Positions 1 through 13,500 of a stretch of DNA of 64,000 nt are shown here, in pieces. Position 1 is the stretch's first letter. The number at the start of each line of letters is the position of its first letter. This DNA is from Nectonema munidae (Eukaryota > Nematomorpha > Nectonematoida > Nectonematidae). Location of the stretch: the NCBI GenBank assembly GCA_030549495.1, contig JAUIRK010000875.1, positions 833,501 through 897,500 of the forward strand, read 5' to 3'. The notes under the pieces are model-generated. The model saw only the letters and a program-made list of their open reading frames with translations, did not search any database and was not told where the DNA came from. The position numbers and the translations under genes are program-made.

Positions 1-1417
1 TAATCTTAGAATAACTGATGTAGGGTGAATCTGATTATTATATCGTCTGAGATATAATCTCGGCGTTTCTAAATTCAATCTTCTTTGGTAGCTAGATCAC
101 TAAGCATTACTTTAGGTTCAAACATACGCATGCCTTACGCCCGAATCTTAACACGGGGGAAGTTTATTTTAGGGGGTTTGGGAGGGCGGTTAATAGCGTA
201 AAAATGTATATATCTCAATAGAGCGCACATCCAATCAATAGGCTATCAATAATTTTATGATCGATAAAGTTTGTTTCAAGCCATAATCTATGCCTATCAC
301 ATATGTCGCCTTGTTTTTAGATATCTGCTCCCATTTTCAATATTTGAATATATTGAATTCTATGCGTTTATTTTCTTTGAATTAAAATATTTTAAAATCA
401 TTTGATTCAAGGCATTTACATCTTCAACATTTGTTTGAAACTTTACTCTTTTTTATTTCAAACAAAAACCCCTCAGCACTTTACTTATATTAAAATTATT
501 AATCAAAAAATAATATTAACTTTGTTTTTGTCAAAATAAAATAGACAGATTAAACTTTATCTGATCTTGGATTCATTTCTTTAATTTATCTTATTTATTG
601 GAAGTTTTTATTGGATTTTCAGTAAAGTAAAAAAGTATAAATATTTGAAACAAGAGATTTTCGATGTTTTCAAAAGGAAATTTCAATGACAACTATAAAA
701 CTATATATACAGAATTAATTTTCATTATTTTATGTATATTTAATTTACCGCGTTTTATGAAATTTGTAAAATATTTTTCTTCTAATTGTTTTGAACAAGT
801 TTATAAAACATTTTAGAATTTCATTCTGGTTTGCCTGTATTTTTAAATCAGCCCGCTCCGACAAGTATAGGATTAAGCCATGGACTTTATTTCTTACAAA
901 GAATAAAAAATGTTTGTAAAAGAAAATTTTTTCCACTAAAAAAATATAAATAATTATATTTGAAGTTAGATTTTTCAAACCTCTTTTGTTAAAATGATAA
1001 AAGAGAACATAAAATTAGAGATTTTTTTATATCCTCTAAGATTCTTCTATAAAGTATCCAGTAGAACCTGGACATCTGACGACTCTATTCTCCAAATTGC
1101 CCAGCTTGCAATCGATATTATATATATATTTAAAAAGTATTGGTTCTTTTTGTCACGTGTTGGCTACGTAATTTCTTTGATTTGATTGGAAATTTTGAAT
1201 AATTTATTTACTTTTAACAAATCAAATTACGCTAAAATCGAAGCAATGACCATTTTTGACTATTCAAATGAACTGTGCAAAACTATTGTTTCTGATTGGC
1301 TAAAATTCAATCATTTTCAACTGTTCTCATATATATATATTGATCTAATATATACGAGAAATGTGAGATAGCGGTATAGCTAACTACCCATTATTAAGCA
1401 CAATAATATATTCTTAC
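1..1417. other. Intron or flank left of exon 9; nothing recognised
   Basis: AT-rich sequence downstream of the last visible ZP exon. I examined both strands for ZP-C signatures and cysteine-rich exons and found none. Short open frames at 745-978 and 994-1371 have low-complexity composition and no recognisable motif. The stretch is best read as the next intron of the ZP gene. Confidence 0.4.
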
Positions 1418-1563
1418 TTGACATCGATCGAAACACTGACGCGTCTCGACTCAGTTTGCTCACTAGATCCATAATTACACTTGACTTGATAGCCACGAGC
1501 TTCTTTTGTCACGATTTTCATGTTTGGTTGAATCACAATTACTGTTGAATAGACACCATCTAC
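1418..1563 (-). CDS. Exon 9: ZP-N domain with fourth cysteine
   Basis: Forty-eight codons plus two bases, starting VDGVYSTVIVIQPN and containing YQVKCNYG, the fourth ZP-N cysteine. 'DGxYSxxIVxQ' is the most conserved ZP signature in arthropods. Acceptor GAACTTCTTTTAG, donor GTAAGA. The next exon must begin with one base that completes a codon; I could not find a convincing ZP-C exon between here and position 1. Confidence 0.85.
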
Positions 1564-4500
1564 CTAAAAGAAGTTCCGTGTCATTATATTCCTTCAAATG
1601 ATGCTGTCTTTTATGCAAGATGTTTCAGAATTTTTCTTATAGTTAGTGAAAACCTCTGAAAAATGAACACTTCATTAAGTCACAATTTATCTCTCTAAAG
1701 TCCAAAACACGGGTCATCAAACTTCTTGAAGCGGGACGGAATATTGAAAAGTTAAAAAACACTGACATTATGAAATTCCTATTTATACTTGTTTAAAACA
1801 AAATAAAGCAAACTTTTCGATGTTTTCCTTTTGGATGTGACAACGTTGATACACTAAGGATACATAAAAATTGGGAATGAACACAATATATTTCAAAATA
1901 CTTATTTTGTAACATCTATCAATATCAAAATGTAGCTGGGTCAGATAATCTTACTCCGCCGGCCGTAGTTTGTTGACCCGTGGTCTAAGCACATGTAAGC
2001 TTTCTTTATTTCATAGGGGCTTTGATTCTGGATCTTTTAGAGTCTGTGTGCAGCAATAACTGAAATGTATTTATCTGTCCCCAACTGCAAGAATTTTGAT
2101 AAACATGAAAGTAAACTTAATAAATGAAAAAAAGACTAGGAATATTTCAAGCAGGTTATAGAATTTTTTATTCCAGGTTATAAACTGCTAATTCGAGAGA
2201 TAACGCAATTCTTTCGTGTTCACTGTAAAGCAGTTAACTTAATATATAGCATATTTAGTTGAATATATAAATTAATTAAATGATGATTATTATTCTTATT
2301 ATTATTAGACCTATTCCATTTCTCATTTAATTGGCACAAAATTTATGAATTAATTATCAAATGGTAAACCTTTTTTACTGAATTAAATATTAATGCAAAC
2401 ACCTTTGAATGATAAACTCTAGTTCAGTACGCAGGACCCTCACATATGTACGTGGGACAAAGGGGGCATATTGCATGAAGCGCTACTTTTTGTGGGGGAA
2501 AATATAAAAAAATATATTAACCCATTTAAGACCAAACAAAGCAGACGATATCTAAAAAAACGCAGACGATTTATATTCAAAGTCATTGAAAAAAGCAGAC
2601 GAAGATGAAATTACTTATGTTCCAAAATAGGAACATTGGTCGTAAATGGGTTAAACACGCTTCGATTGTCGGTATCGCATCTGATGGAGATGAAATTTTA
2701 CAGTTTCATTAAAAACTTTTCTCATAGTAATGCATAAAATTGTTGATGTAATCGTTTCATTTGAAATCATTCATCGATTTCGTAAAATTATTCTTCAAAA
2801 AGGTTTCCAATAATTTCTCCATTTACAAAATGTCCACTGAACGCAGGCACTAAACTTTGCTTTAGGGATTTTTGTTCTCTACGAACTTTTGCTCTAAGTA
2901 GGGTCCTAAAAACCTTTCCCCTGTTTCACCATATGGGCATGAAAGGGCCTCGCAATCACTTTCCTTGTGTCTTCAAGAGGTTTCATTGTATATGCTATTA
3001 AATTTATAAAGAAATTTATTTTAAGAAAAAGAGAAGTATACAAAACTATAGTAAATCTGTGAAATGTTATCTCTAATGTATTTATCTAGTTATCTCAGCT
3101 GAAATTAATCCTCCTGGAGAAAAGGATTAGTTAGCGGTTTATGCGTAATCCATTATTATTTAATCTTTCTTCAAAATTAAGAGATTTTTAAGATTATTTT
3201 TGATTTATTTAAGAATTTTGAGAAATGAAACTATGAATAGACCTTTATTAATTTATTCTTTAATGATATTGTTTTCTTATAGATCATGTTGTGAGTATAG
3301 AGAAAGAAAGTATTAAAAAAATGCAGAAAACCTTCCTTAGATCAATGTATTTTTAATGATAAAACTTTACATGTTTACTTTTTAAGCAATGAAATAAAAA
3401 ATTGATAAATCCCAGGAAGCAAATATATTACGGCAAAAAAAATTGACAAAAATTTGTGTGGCATCCTAGGAAACTCTCTGGAAACTGGGGAAAACGCTAG
3501 CTGTAATTTAATTATCAGTTTGTTAATTTAACTCATTATTTTCCGATAAGCTAAAAAATAGTTAAAACAAGGTCTTGGTTAGTTTGTTTTAGTCAATAAA
3601 ATCAACAAAAAAGAAATCTTTTTAAAGTCATATTTCAAAAATAAGAAAAAATATGACGTATAAATGCTCAAATTTTATTACAAATAATAATAGTTCTTAA
3701 ATAAATGCTTAAATTAAAATAATTAAAACATGCTTAATCTGTAAAAAAACATGAGAAATTATTTTTAATGAATATAAATTTTTTTTAAAAACGTGAAAAT
3801 AAGAATTATTTAGTTCCAAAATAATTTGTCTTGTCTATGAACATGTGGCATTTAAAAAATTTTTCGTTTAAATTAGCGTAAACGGGCCATTTGTAGCAAC
3901 GGATCATTGAGCTTTTAGCTACATGTTAAATCGGTTAAAGTAAATATAGTAGTATCTCTGAATATTTTTTGACCATAAGATCTTAGATGTGGCAAGTTGT
4001 CGATGATGATGAAAAATCAAAAATTTATGGAAATAATGACGCCTTTTAAATGAACTAATTAAATAAATAATAATTATCCAATTGTAAGACTAAATCGTTT
4101 CCAAACATATCCAAGCTATTCACATCCATATATACGAAGTAATGTTTATTTAGTTCGCTTAATAATGTAATAGCTGCCATTTTATAATTGGTATAGAGAC
4201 AGTATCATGCGTAATTTTACTATTAAGTAATAATATTGTAGTGAATTTACGACGCTATTCACTACAACAACTATGAAAAGTTTTTCCATATTTGAAATGT
4301 TAAATCTTACGATTTTTGTGTAGTTTTTCAAACAAATAAATAGCACATTTTGACAAATTTGAAGGCTTGTGATAGTTTCGAATAACTAAATTTCATTTTT
4401 TAATACTTTCAATGTTTTATGTTATTTTACTATTCAACTGGTAATATCAATATTTAATATAAAATTATATAGAGGAATTTCTAAAGCTTTTTCCTTTTTT

Positions 4501-7500
4501 TGGCTGTAAAATAATAGCAATAATAATTATAGCAAATTAAATTTATTACACACTACACAGTAAATTTATACAGTCAAATTCATTTTCATTATTAATTAAA
4601 TGTGACCTAACTACGTGATCTTTCTATCATTTTATTTTAAATCCAATCATCACATTACAATGTCAAAGGAAATACCTCTGTGCAATAATTAAGACAAATG
4701 CTTCTAACTTTACTATCGTCTATAATTGTAACTCAGAAGTTTCCTACTATTGTGAAAATCTCAAGCACCCCATACATATAATGTACATAAACATTTTACA
4801 TTTTGGTTCATCTATTAACAATAATTTTAGCAAACGTATAAAATCAATATACTACTCTTTTAAATTGCCAGCCTAGAAACGATAAGAGTTTATTTTACCG
4901 CATTTCTCTATAACACATTTTGCAATATTTTTCGGAATGCTTCTTTACTCAGGAAGCCAGTTACCAAGCCCTGGTCACTCATCGAGCCTTGAAAGCTAAC
5001 TTAAATAGATAAGTTGATTTAACTAATTAGATAAGTTGACTTTTTTCCGTTAATTTTTTATCTATTTTTATCTGCCATTTTTTGTCGTTTTTCTGTAACT
5101 TTTTATTATCATTTTTTTCCAAATTTTTTTTATTTTTATCTTTGTTTTATCCGTAAAATTTTCTATTATTATTTTTTCATAAATTTTTTTGTATTTTTTA
5201 TGTAGTTTTTACGCAAATTGTTCCAGTATTTTCTCTGTCGATATTCTGCATTTTGTCTGACAAGATTGTCGATCAAGATTAAGAGCGCACCACCGAGATG
5301 TAAGAAAATCTTGTTCAATTAAAGCATATGCTCCTAATTTTTAATTAACTAACTTACGCGGTTTTCATCGAAAGTGCAGTCTTGAAATTTCGCTTTGAGG
5401 GAAACAGGGCGTTGTCGTGTTTCTATTCCAAAAACTCGGCATCGTTCTTCCTTGTAGTCATTTTTGATGTACATTGCCCCCACCCATTCTGTAGGCACAT
5501 TGGCAAACGCTTCTATACCGTCTTGAAGACAACTCACTAAATAAAAAAGATATAACGGCACAGTCAAAGGTTTTCCCATCAGTTTTAAAAACCGATTTGA
5601 TCCCACGAAAAGAAGCGGACATCAAGTGATTGGATATAAAACTACCGTAATCTACTTGCTCTCAGCGTCATCTTTAAATGACGCAGGTGAATTTTGATTT
5701 TGCTTTACAAGCTATGCTTTTTCGAAAATGAATCGTCTCTTTTTTGAATTAATTTTGCATATAATTTAAAGCAGACCATTTTGCATGTTCCATGAATCAC
5801 TGATCGATTGTGCCGAAAAATCAAAATTGATATTCCATTTGAGGACCATTTGTGTCAGCAATGTTGCAATAAATATAAATCATTTGCTTTAAATATATAC
5901 TAAATTGCATTAAAAAAGGCAGATGACTAAAGTTTTCCGAATTTGGTTCGTCAAAGAATTAATATAATTGAATGCTTTCATAATATAATGTAGCATACTA
6001 ATTTTATTGCTGGAATATAAGTAGTAATGCTAAGTAAAAAGATATTAAATTGTTATATTGAAAAAGCAAGTAAGTGTCGTCAACCTTACCACTGATGGTT
6101 CCTTCCACTTGAGCTACGTTGTTGCGTGTCTTGAAGTACTCCAATGGACAAGCTTCACCACCATACAGAATGATGCATCGCTGTTCACTTCTTTGCCTAG
6201 AATTGGATCATTCTTATTGTCTTTCTGGAAAGTGGACACTTTCGACAAAGAATACAAATTTATTCTTTTAATTAAGACATTTGATGCGTTGTCCTTCTAA
6301 AATCTATTTTTGATTGGATCTTCATATAACTAAAAGCACATGATGTTTGTTTCGTCTTTCATTTGTTTGTGGTCGCAACCGATAAAAAATTAGGGGTAAT
6401 TTATCGATAAATTTCATTTAACGCCGAATTTCTATTGATACAAATCAAATTAATTGTGAATCGTGATAAAAGACGCATTGAGACGATGTTTAGTTGTACT
6501 CTGTGTGATGATAGTCTGATGAACTTGAAGATCAAGCCTTCAGAAGGTGATGCATATTTGTTAAGTATAGTACTGGACTCCACTGCTACACGTCTATTAT
6601 AACATGGTATAAGCTAGCTGAGCAAATGTTTGCTATACTTTCTAAACAAAAATAAAATGCTTTTATTGGTTAAAAAATTCATAGTATTGCAAAGGATCTT
6701 ATTAATAAGTTCTATGTACATCTCGTTTTTTTCTTCTAATAAATTTTATTTAACCACAAATTCAGTGAGAATTTAGCGGTAATCATAACTTTTCTCTTGA
6801 ATTTATCGAAAAAATATTGTCTTCGACCTATACGGATGACCGATTATAGAAATTCGTTGATTTACGACTGCAATCGGTTTCGATCGACCATTCGTATAGC
6901 GTTTTGGTCTGATGTTGGTCCACACTAGGCTACTCTATTTTTTTTATTTTATACGTTTAAGACAAATACATTGCATATTGCAATTGATTTTTTTGCCAAA
7001 CATAAAAAACCAACAAAATAAATACTGTTACAAATAAAAAAATTGTAATTACTTTCAAAACGTCAAAATCTATGAAAGTCTATTGGCCTGAAAGCGTCAA
7101 CCTTTTTTTTTATTGATTTTGTTCTTTCTACGAATAATGACTTCGCCTTATTGTTCGTTAATTTTATTATTATTCAAATTCCAAATTTTTTCGTGAGTAT
7201 TTAAAACGTGGAAAATGTTTTAGCGAAAATGAATCCGCAGCAAAGTATTACAATCTAGTAAGGTTTCCTAACTATCATTTCCATCAGGACAAATATTTCG
7301 CCCAAACAATATATTGAGTGGTGCACTAACAAATGTATCAGGAAGTTTTTGGTAACTTTCCACTTAATTACCGTATTTCATCGTCTATAAGCCGCATTTT
7401 TTTTACTTGGAATTTTGCATCAATTTACGGGTGCGGCCTATAGACAAATATAACAAATAATTTTTTTTTACCGCATTGTCAATATTCAATATATTCAATC

Positions 7501-10500
7501 CACAATCATACATAAATATATACAAAGAAATTTCAATACAGTTTATTAAATTTAAAATTGATCAGTCTTCTTCATCTGAACTAGAACCAAACATGTTGTT
7601 ATACTCCTTCTGGGATAGGGTAACTGCATCAGTAGAGTCATAATAAAGTTCAACTTCCTCATCTACCTCTTCAACACTCACATCATCCCTGTTCTCCCAC
7701 AAAAACTCATCCTGTGTCCGATCAAGTTTGTTTGAAATCCCACACTCATTTGTGATACAAGAAGTAGGGATATCCTTCCAGGACTCTACAATCCAAGTAC
7801 AAATGGTTGGTAGATCAACCCTTTTCAGTCGTCCAGTGGGGGTCCTTGCTTGGTTTCCGTTAGCTATCCACTCAGTCCATTTCTTCCTCATCCTCTCCTT
7901 GAAAGGACGGTTAACCGAGACATCCAGTGGCTGCAGGACAGAGGTAAGACCTCCTGGGATAATAGCTGGTGTGGTCTTGAGATTTTTCAGCTGCTGCAGA
8001 ACTTCTGCTGTCTTGTGGCACCTGAAACTGTCCAGGACTAAAATGAAAGGTTTCTTCAGCAAGCTGCCAGGTCTGGAATCCCATACTTGATTGACCCAGT
8101 CTTTTAAAAGGTTCTGGTCCATCCAACCTTTTGGATGGACTCTGACATGGAGACCAGAGGGGAACTTTTCCTTCGGCAATTTCTTTCGTTTGAAGACTAC
8201 AAAGGGGGGGGTAGCTTGCCACCATCAGCAGTGCAGGCCAGCATCACGGTGAAGTGGCTATTCTCATGGCCGGTGGTGCGTATGGACACAGTCTTACTCC
8301 CCTTAGAGGCGATGGTGGTGTTGGATGGCAGATCGAAGGTGAGGGGAGTCTGGTCTGCGTTGCCGATCTGGCTGAGGGAGTACTCTTGCTTCTTGCGTTG
8401 ATCAATGATAAACTTCTGGAAGCTTATTATCTTGTCCTCATACTGGTCTGGAAATCGTTGGGCGATGGTTGTCCTCCTTCGAACCGATATGTTGTGCCTT
8501 TCTAGGAACCTAGCAACCCAACCATAACTTGATTTGAATTCTGTTGCACCAAACTGAGGAGCGACTTGAAGGGCACGGACTCGCAGTTCTGTGGGGGATA
8601 CTGGGATGTCTGCTTGTCGACGCTGTAGAATCTCTTCTAAAAGCTTGGATTCCAACTCGGGGTATTTGGCTGAGCTACCACGGTTGGTCATCTTGTACTT
8701 TGGCATCTCTTCAAGGGCGAGTCTGTTTCTTTTCTATCTTCGGATGTTGGATTCATCGATACCAAAATGTCTGGCTGCAGCCCTGTTACCATGAAGGTCA
8801 GCATACTCAGCCATGGCAATCTTCTCCTTGACAGTGTATTGGATTCTTCTTGTAGGAGGCATATTGTTGGTAGAGCAGTAGATAGGTATAAATTATGATA
8901 TTGGTTAAATTGTGGAGGCTTAATATAGCATAAAGAAAGAAAATTAACAAGATGTCACTTGATTACTTTACACCAAATTGATACCACTTGATTACTTCAC
9001 ACCAGATGCTACTTTAATTACTTCACACCAAATTGACACCACTTGATTCCTTCACACCAAACGGCACTCATATTGAATATTTTATATTGTATTCTAAATG
9101 TAATCGACTTGAGCTGCTGGATGTTTGCTGGTGCGGCTTATAGACATAGGTAAGGTTTTTTACCTTGTATTTCGTTCAAAAGTCCGGGTGCGGCTTATAG
9201 ACGTGTGCGGCTTATAGACGATGAAATAGGGTAGTTTTTTTATACTAAAAAATGGATTAATTGTTTCATCGAGAAGGCACAATTAAGCCGCTTGTATCCA
9301 ACTATGAAGAAAGTAGGCTTGATGCTGAATCGAATCCAAGACCTTGAGTTATCGAACCCCAGTTTCTAACCATAATTTCTAGTATATTTAATACAAAATT
9401 ATTATTTACAAGTATTTATATTTTTAGTATTCTAGTATTTCTGAAAGTATATACTTATAAAAATAAATATAATTTTATTCTAATAAAAATCTATGATTTA
9501 ATTTCAAATTTTCCAAGTAAAAAAACTAAACTGACAAGTAAATGAAAGATAAATTCCTCTATTTCAAAATATCAATAAAAAAATGTACTGCTAATCTCAC
9601 ATATATGTAATCAATACTAATAGTATAGCAAAATGGCTTATTTTGACTAATCAAATTTCTTCCTCAAGTTGCATAATATTTGATTGACAAGTGCTCAACC
9701 AATTTTTAAATGGACCTTAATATGCAAAATTTTGAAAATCTTTTGTGGGGCTTACGATTTGTGTAGATTTAATCAGTGTTTGTATAAAAAGAAGCCTTGA
9801 AGAAATCATTATTTAGCAAAATATGAATGAACATTTCTTTTGTATGCTTTGCAAATGTTCCAGAACAGATGATAATCATACCAAATCCTCATTTGTACCA
9901 TGATATGTATATATGCTATTATACAAGCTTTGTTAAATTCTATTAATGTTTGTTTTTCTTTTTGCATTTCCTTATTGTATTGTATTTTGCCAACTCAAGT
10001 ACTATCTCCTTCACTATTATTATTAAGTCACCATGTTTTATTTAATATGGATAACTTTTACCAATTGCTCATTTGAATTTTTATTTGTACATCAGTTATT
10101 TATGCCCTAGATGGTGTTATTCTTAGCTTTATACGAGAAAAAAGATTTTGAGTTAAATAAAAATGAAAAAAGCAACTTTTTTATGTCCATTGTTCAAGTC
10201 ACGAAAATTCAGAATATTATGCCAAATTAGCACCAATAGATGAAAAGATTATTACATAAAAGTTTTAACTTTGGACATCGATTTAATTAGTGGAGAAAAA
10301 TTGAGTTGATTAAAAATATCAACTTGAGTAAAGAGCGCAACTGTGTCTTCTTAAAGAAAATGAAGCAAATAAAGTGTTGACCGGCGCAAACAATTTTTAA
10401 ATGTCTTAAGTTTCTGTTATGGATGCGGGAGCTTTTCTTGCAAATTATGTAGTTTTATCAATTTATCTTTGAACAAATGCTTCCTTTCATTCTTATGTAA

Positions 10501-13500
10501 CAGAAACAACTTTATTTAATATTGTTGATAGAGTGATTCTTTTGTAAGTAGCTTTTCACTTTTTGAAAATGTTAGGGTCGGTTTAGTTCGTACGCCAAAA
10601 ATCTTAATTACCGGGTCGGACGCGTGTTGAAAATTTCAATTTTTTCGCATCGGTTTAATAAAAATAGAGAAATCGTATATTGCAGATCTATCTATCTACT
10701 AGATACCAATTTAAAAGGCGTAATTGAATAAGAATTTATGTGATATATCAATAACTTGAATTCAGAGTACTTAATTTTATGATGAAAAATACTAATTGGC
10801 TCTTTCTTGCTCAACCTTGTTTGCAAGGTTTTCTGGAAGATACATGCGCATGTCTGAATGTAAAGAAAGGAAAGAATAGCGTATCAGCACTTACCCCAAA
10901 TCATTTATAGATGTGAAGCAAAAGTAATTCTTTCCTCGTTCCGTTATTCTTGGCTTCCATTCAAAATTCATGACCCAGTTGGTGTCTATTCCTTGTCTGA
11001 TTTTGTCCTTCAAGAGTCCTTTGGGCGAAACAGTGTTGATCTCAACGATGCTAAAGAAAATTTAGTTAACTCTCAAAGTGTGCTTTCCAACATTTTATAT
11101 TCAAAGAACTACGAAAATCGCGTTGGATGCACAGAGATAATTTAGAAACATGGCTAAAAGAAAGGAAAAATAGATCGTATAAAAATAATTCATATGCCTG
11201 GCTTATGATTGCTCACAAAGGTGTTCACTTTTAGCGTGTTACACAATCAGGAGAGGGCGCTTTTTACAACCACCGACTCATACGATTTTATATGATCGAA
11301 TACGCTCATTTAATGTATGAAAACGAATGTTGTACGCATAAAACAAGTTTTTTTTGAAGTACCAAGTGTGAACGCGGCAGACTGGGAGGAGGGGGGGGGG
11401 GAGGATAGAGGAGGAATATTCCCGGAGAACACTTCTTTAGTGCGGAAAAATTAAAAAAATTGTTAGAAATGAGAAAACACTTTTGAAATTTGCTATCAAT
11501 TCGCATAAAAATGAATTTTGACGCTGTCATGTCATAGTAAAAGACAAAAATGTGATGCAATTGCATAATCTGAAACCGCTCATTCATTTTATAAGGATAT
11601 TCTTTAAAAATCGTGCTTCCTAGTTTTTCGGGAACACGAGATTGCTTCGATAATAAAAATGAGATTTCATGGACACTCGATAATCTAAACAATATTTTAT
11701 CAACAAATAGCATAACACTTAAAAGCTTCAATGTTTTATTCGTATTAGATCTATTTCAAGATTTTGGTTAATGAAGTTGTCTAGTTAATTATTCAGTTAG
11801 CTAGTTTCTTATAGATACTAATAATAATTACTGCTATGCAAGTATTTTTTTTTCTTTTAATGTTTTATATAGATATGCGTATTTTGGTTCTCGAAGTATC
11901 ACAAAAGATTTTTTCTAAGCATGTTTAAACTTATTTACCATTTTATATATATTGTTTCTATGGACACGCATGCATTTACAGTATATAAGTAGTTTATAAC
12001 GGCTATTTAAGTATATTTAAGGCCAGAATCTCTTTCCCTTTTCCCATATACTTTGTATGTCAATCCTTTTTACAAAAATTTTATAATGTGTGCTATAGCT
12101 TTCAAAATTTGATTCAATTTTTGCTCTGCAAATATTGGCTTTCTATTTAAGACTAATTTTTATCTAAATACTCTGCACATTGCCCCATAGAATTGTATTT
12201 GAGCTTTGTTCTTAAATGTAGAAAACATAGTCCTTCAAGTAGGTCGATCTTTTGCATATATGTTAAATAAGCTTTACGTTTCTCTACTTTTAATATGAAT
12301 TTGATTCTTGAGTTTCAATGAGTGAAACCGACATTATTTTTTGACTTTTCCAATTAAAAAGTCATTACTACAGGTTGACTATCACTAAACCAGAATCATT
12401 GGGACTTGAAGGGAGCCGGTTTAGTGGTTTTTTCGGTTAGGCATATGTATTAAGTAAAACACAACAAAATTACAAACTAATCAGCATATCTTGAATTAAA
12501 AAATTTTAATTCAATATAAACTTTTTTTTGGTTACGATTTATGATAAAGTTTTAAGATTTATACTTTTTCTAAATTTTTCTTCAAAAAAACTCTCAAGTT
12601 TTTGGAAACAAAATCAGTCCTAGATTATTGATAGTAGATGATTAGTGATTTCTGAATTAGTAATAGTCAACTTTAATTATTCTAATCATGTTATTGATTA
12701 AGAAAATAATTGAAATGAAAACAACTATTTTTGAGTAAAATGAAACCTAATTAAAGTAAAAAAGATTGGACGATTTTAAGGAAAAATGTAGGCGTTTAAA
12801 GTGAAAATGCTATAATTTCATTGTAGCTTGATTATAATGAAAAATATGAAGTATGCAAACACAAAACCTTACGTTCTATTTGAAGATTTGCTGTCGACAA
12901 CGATCTGGCCATGATATGAATCGCCAATTGAACAGCTTATGCACGAAGAGTCTTTGGGAGTGAGATCATTCACGAAGATGGGAGTGTTTTGGTTGCAGTC
13001 TGCATCGATTTTCAAAACCTTGGCCAAAAATTGAACGGGCACTTGACTAAGTGCTTCAAAGCTGCTTTCGTCAACGAAGTCTTCAACGATGATAGCAATG
13101 GCAAACAATTCTTCTTTAGCTGCATACGAGCCATTTATAACGCCATTGTAATAAATGGTGCACGTTTTCTATGCAAAAAGAATTGCGTTATTTAAAAAGT
13201 TTTCAAGCAGCTGTACTTCTATGTAGGTTGACAAAAAATTGCTTTAATCCATTTGATTTCGCTTTACGTTTTGAATGACGAAAGTGATTTCTTCATTTTA
13301 TAGTACTTTTTATGTCAAATTATTTAGTGTCGTCTATACTTTTTCTCTATCCAGTATAAAGGATATATGGATTTATTACTCTATTTCATTTTTTTGTATT
13401 AAATTATATCTATACATATAGACTGACGTATCTGTGCAATTGGTCAATTTTTCCCGCTTTTATTTTAAAATGGCAGAGAAGATTTGATGATTTCAATCAA

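Larger units (their letters stand above)
1564..5357 (-). other. Intron 8 of the HFR-ZP gene
   Basis: A 3.8-kb intron containing a hAT-like MITE (1708-1982) and a TTAA-flanked MITE (2517-2654). The rest is AT-rich with several T-rich tracts near 5040-5210 and no coding signal that I recognise. Confidence 0.6.
7371..9231 (-). mobile_element. Nearly complete pogo/Tigger-like DNA transposon
   Basis: Inverted ends (about 26 bases: ATTTCATCGTCTATAAGCC on the left and its complement on the right) lie next to a TA dinucleotide on each side, as expected for Tc1/mariner-superfamily insertion. The 1.86-kb element carries one minus-strand transposase frame (7562-8862), sitting inside intron 6 in the same orientation as the host gene. 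Subterminal copies of 'GGTGCGGC(C/T)TATAGAC' occur just inside both ends (7430-7446, 9130-9145 and 9187-9203), possible transposase-binding sites. The close match of the ends and few coding lesions suggest a recent insertion. Confidence 0.85.
6197..10894 (-). other. Intron 6 of the HFR-ZP gene
   Basis: A 4.7-kb intron dominated by the pogo-like transposon at 7371-9231. A short imperfect palindrome with arms CTATACGGATGACCGAT and its near complement lies at 6828-6903. The remainder is AT-rich without recognisable features. Confidence 0.6.

Noticed and set aside
1030-1110. A candidate ZP-C exon on the minus strand (DCKLGNLENRVVRCPG)
   Set aside because: The cysteine spacing and residues do not match ZP-C, and the splice sites do not fit the phase left by exon 9.
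7728-8831. Several plus-strand open frames opposite the pogo transposase
   Set aside because: They are antisense shadows of the transposase gene on the minus strand.
11306-11731. A 141-codon minus-strand frame with a polyproline run
   Set aside because: It starts at TTG, the prolines come from a G homopolymer, and it sits in intron 5 with no splice-site logic or motif.
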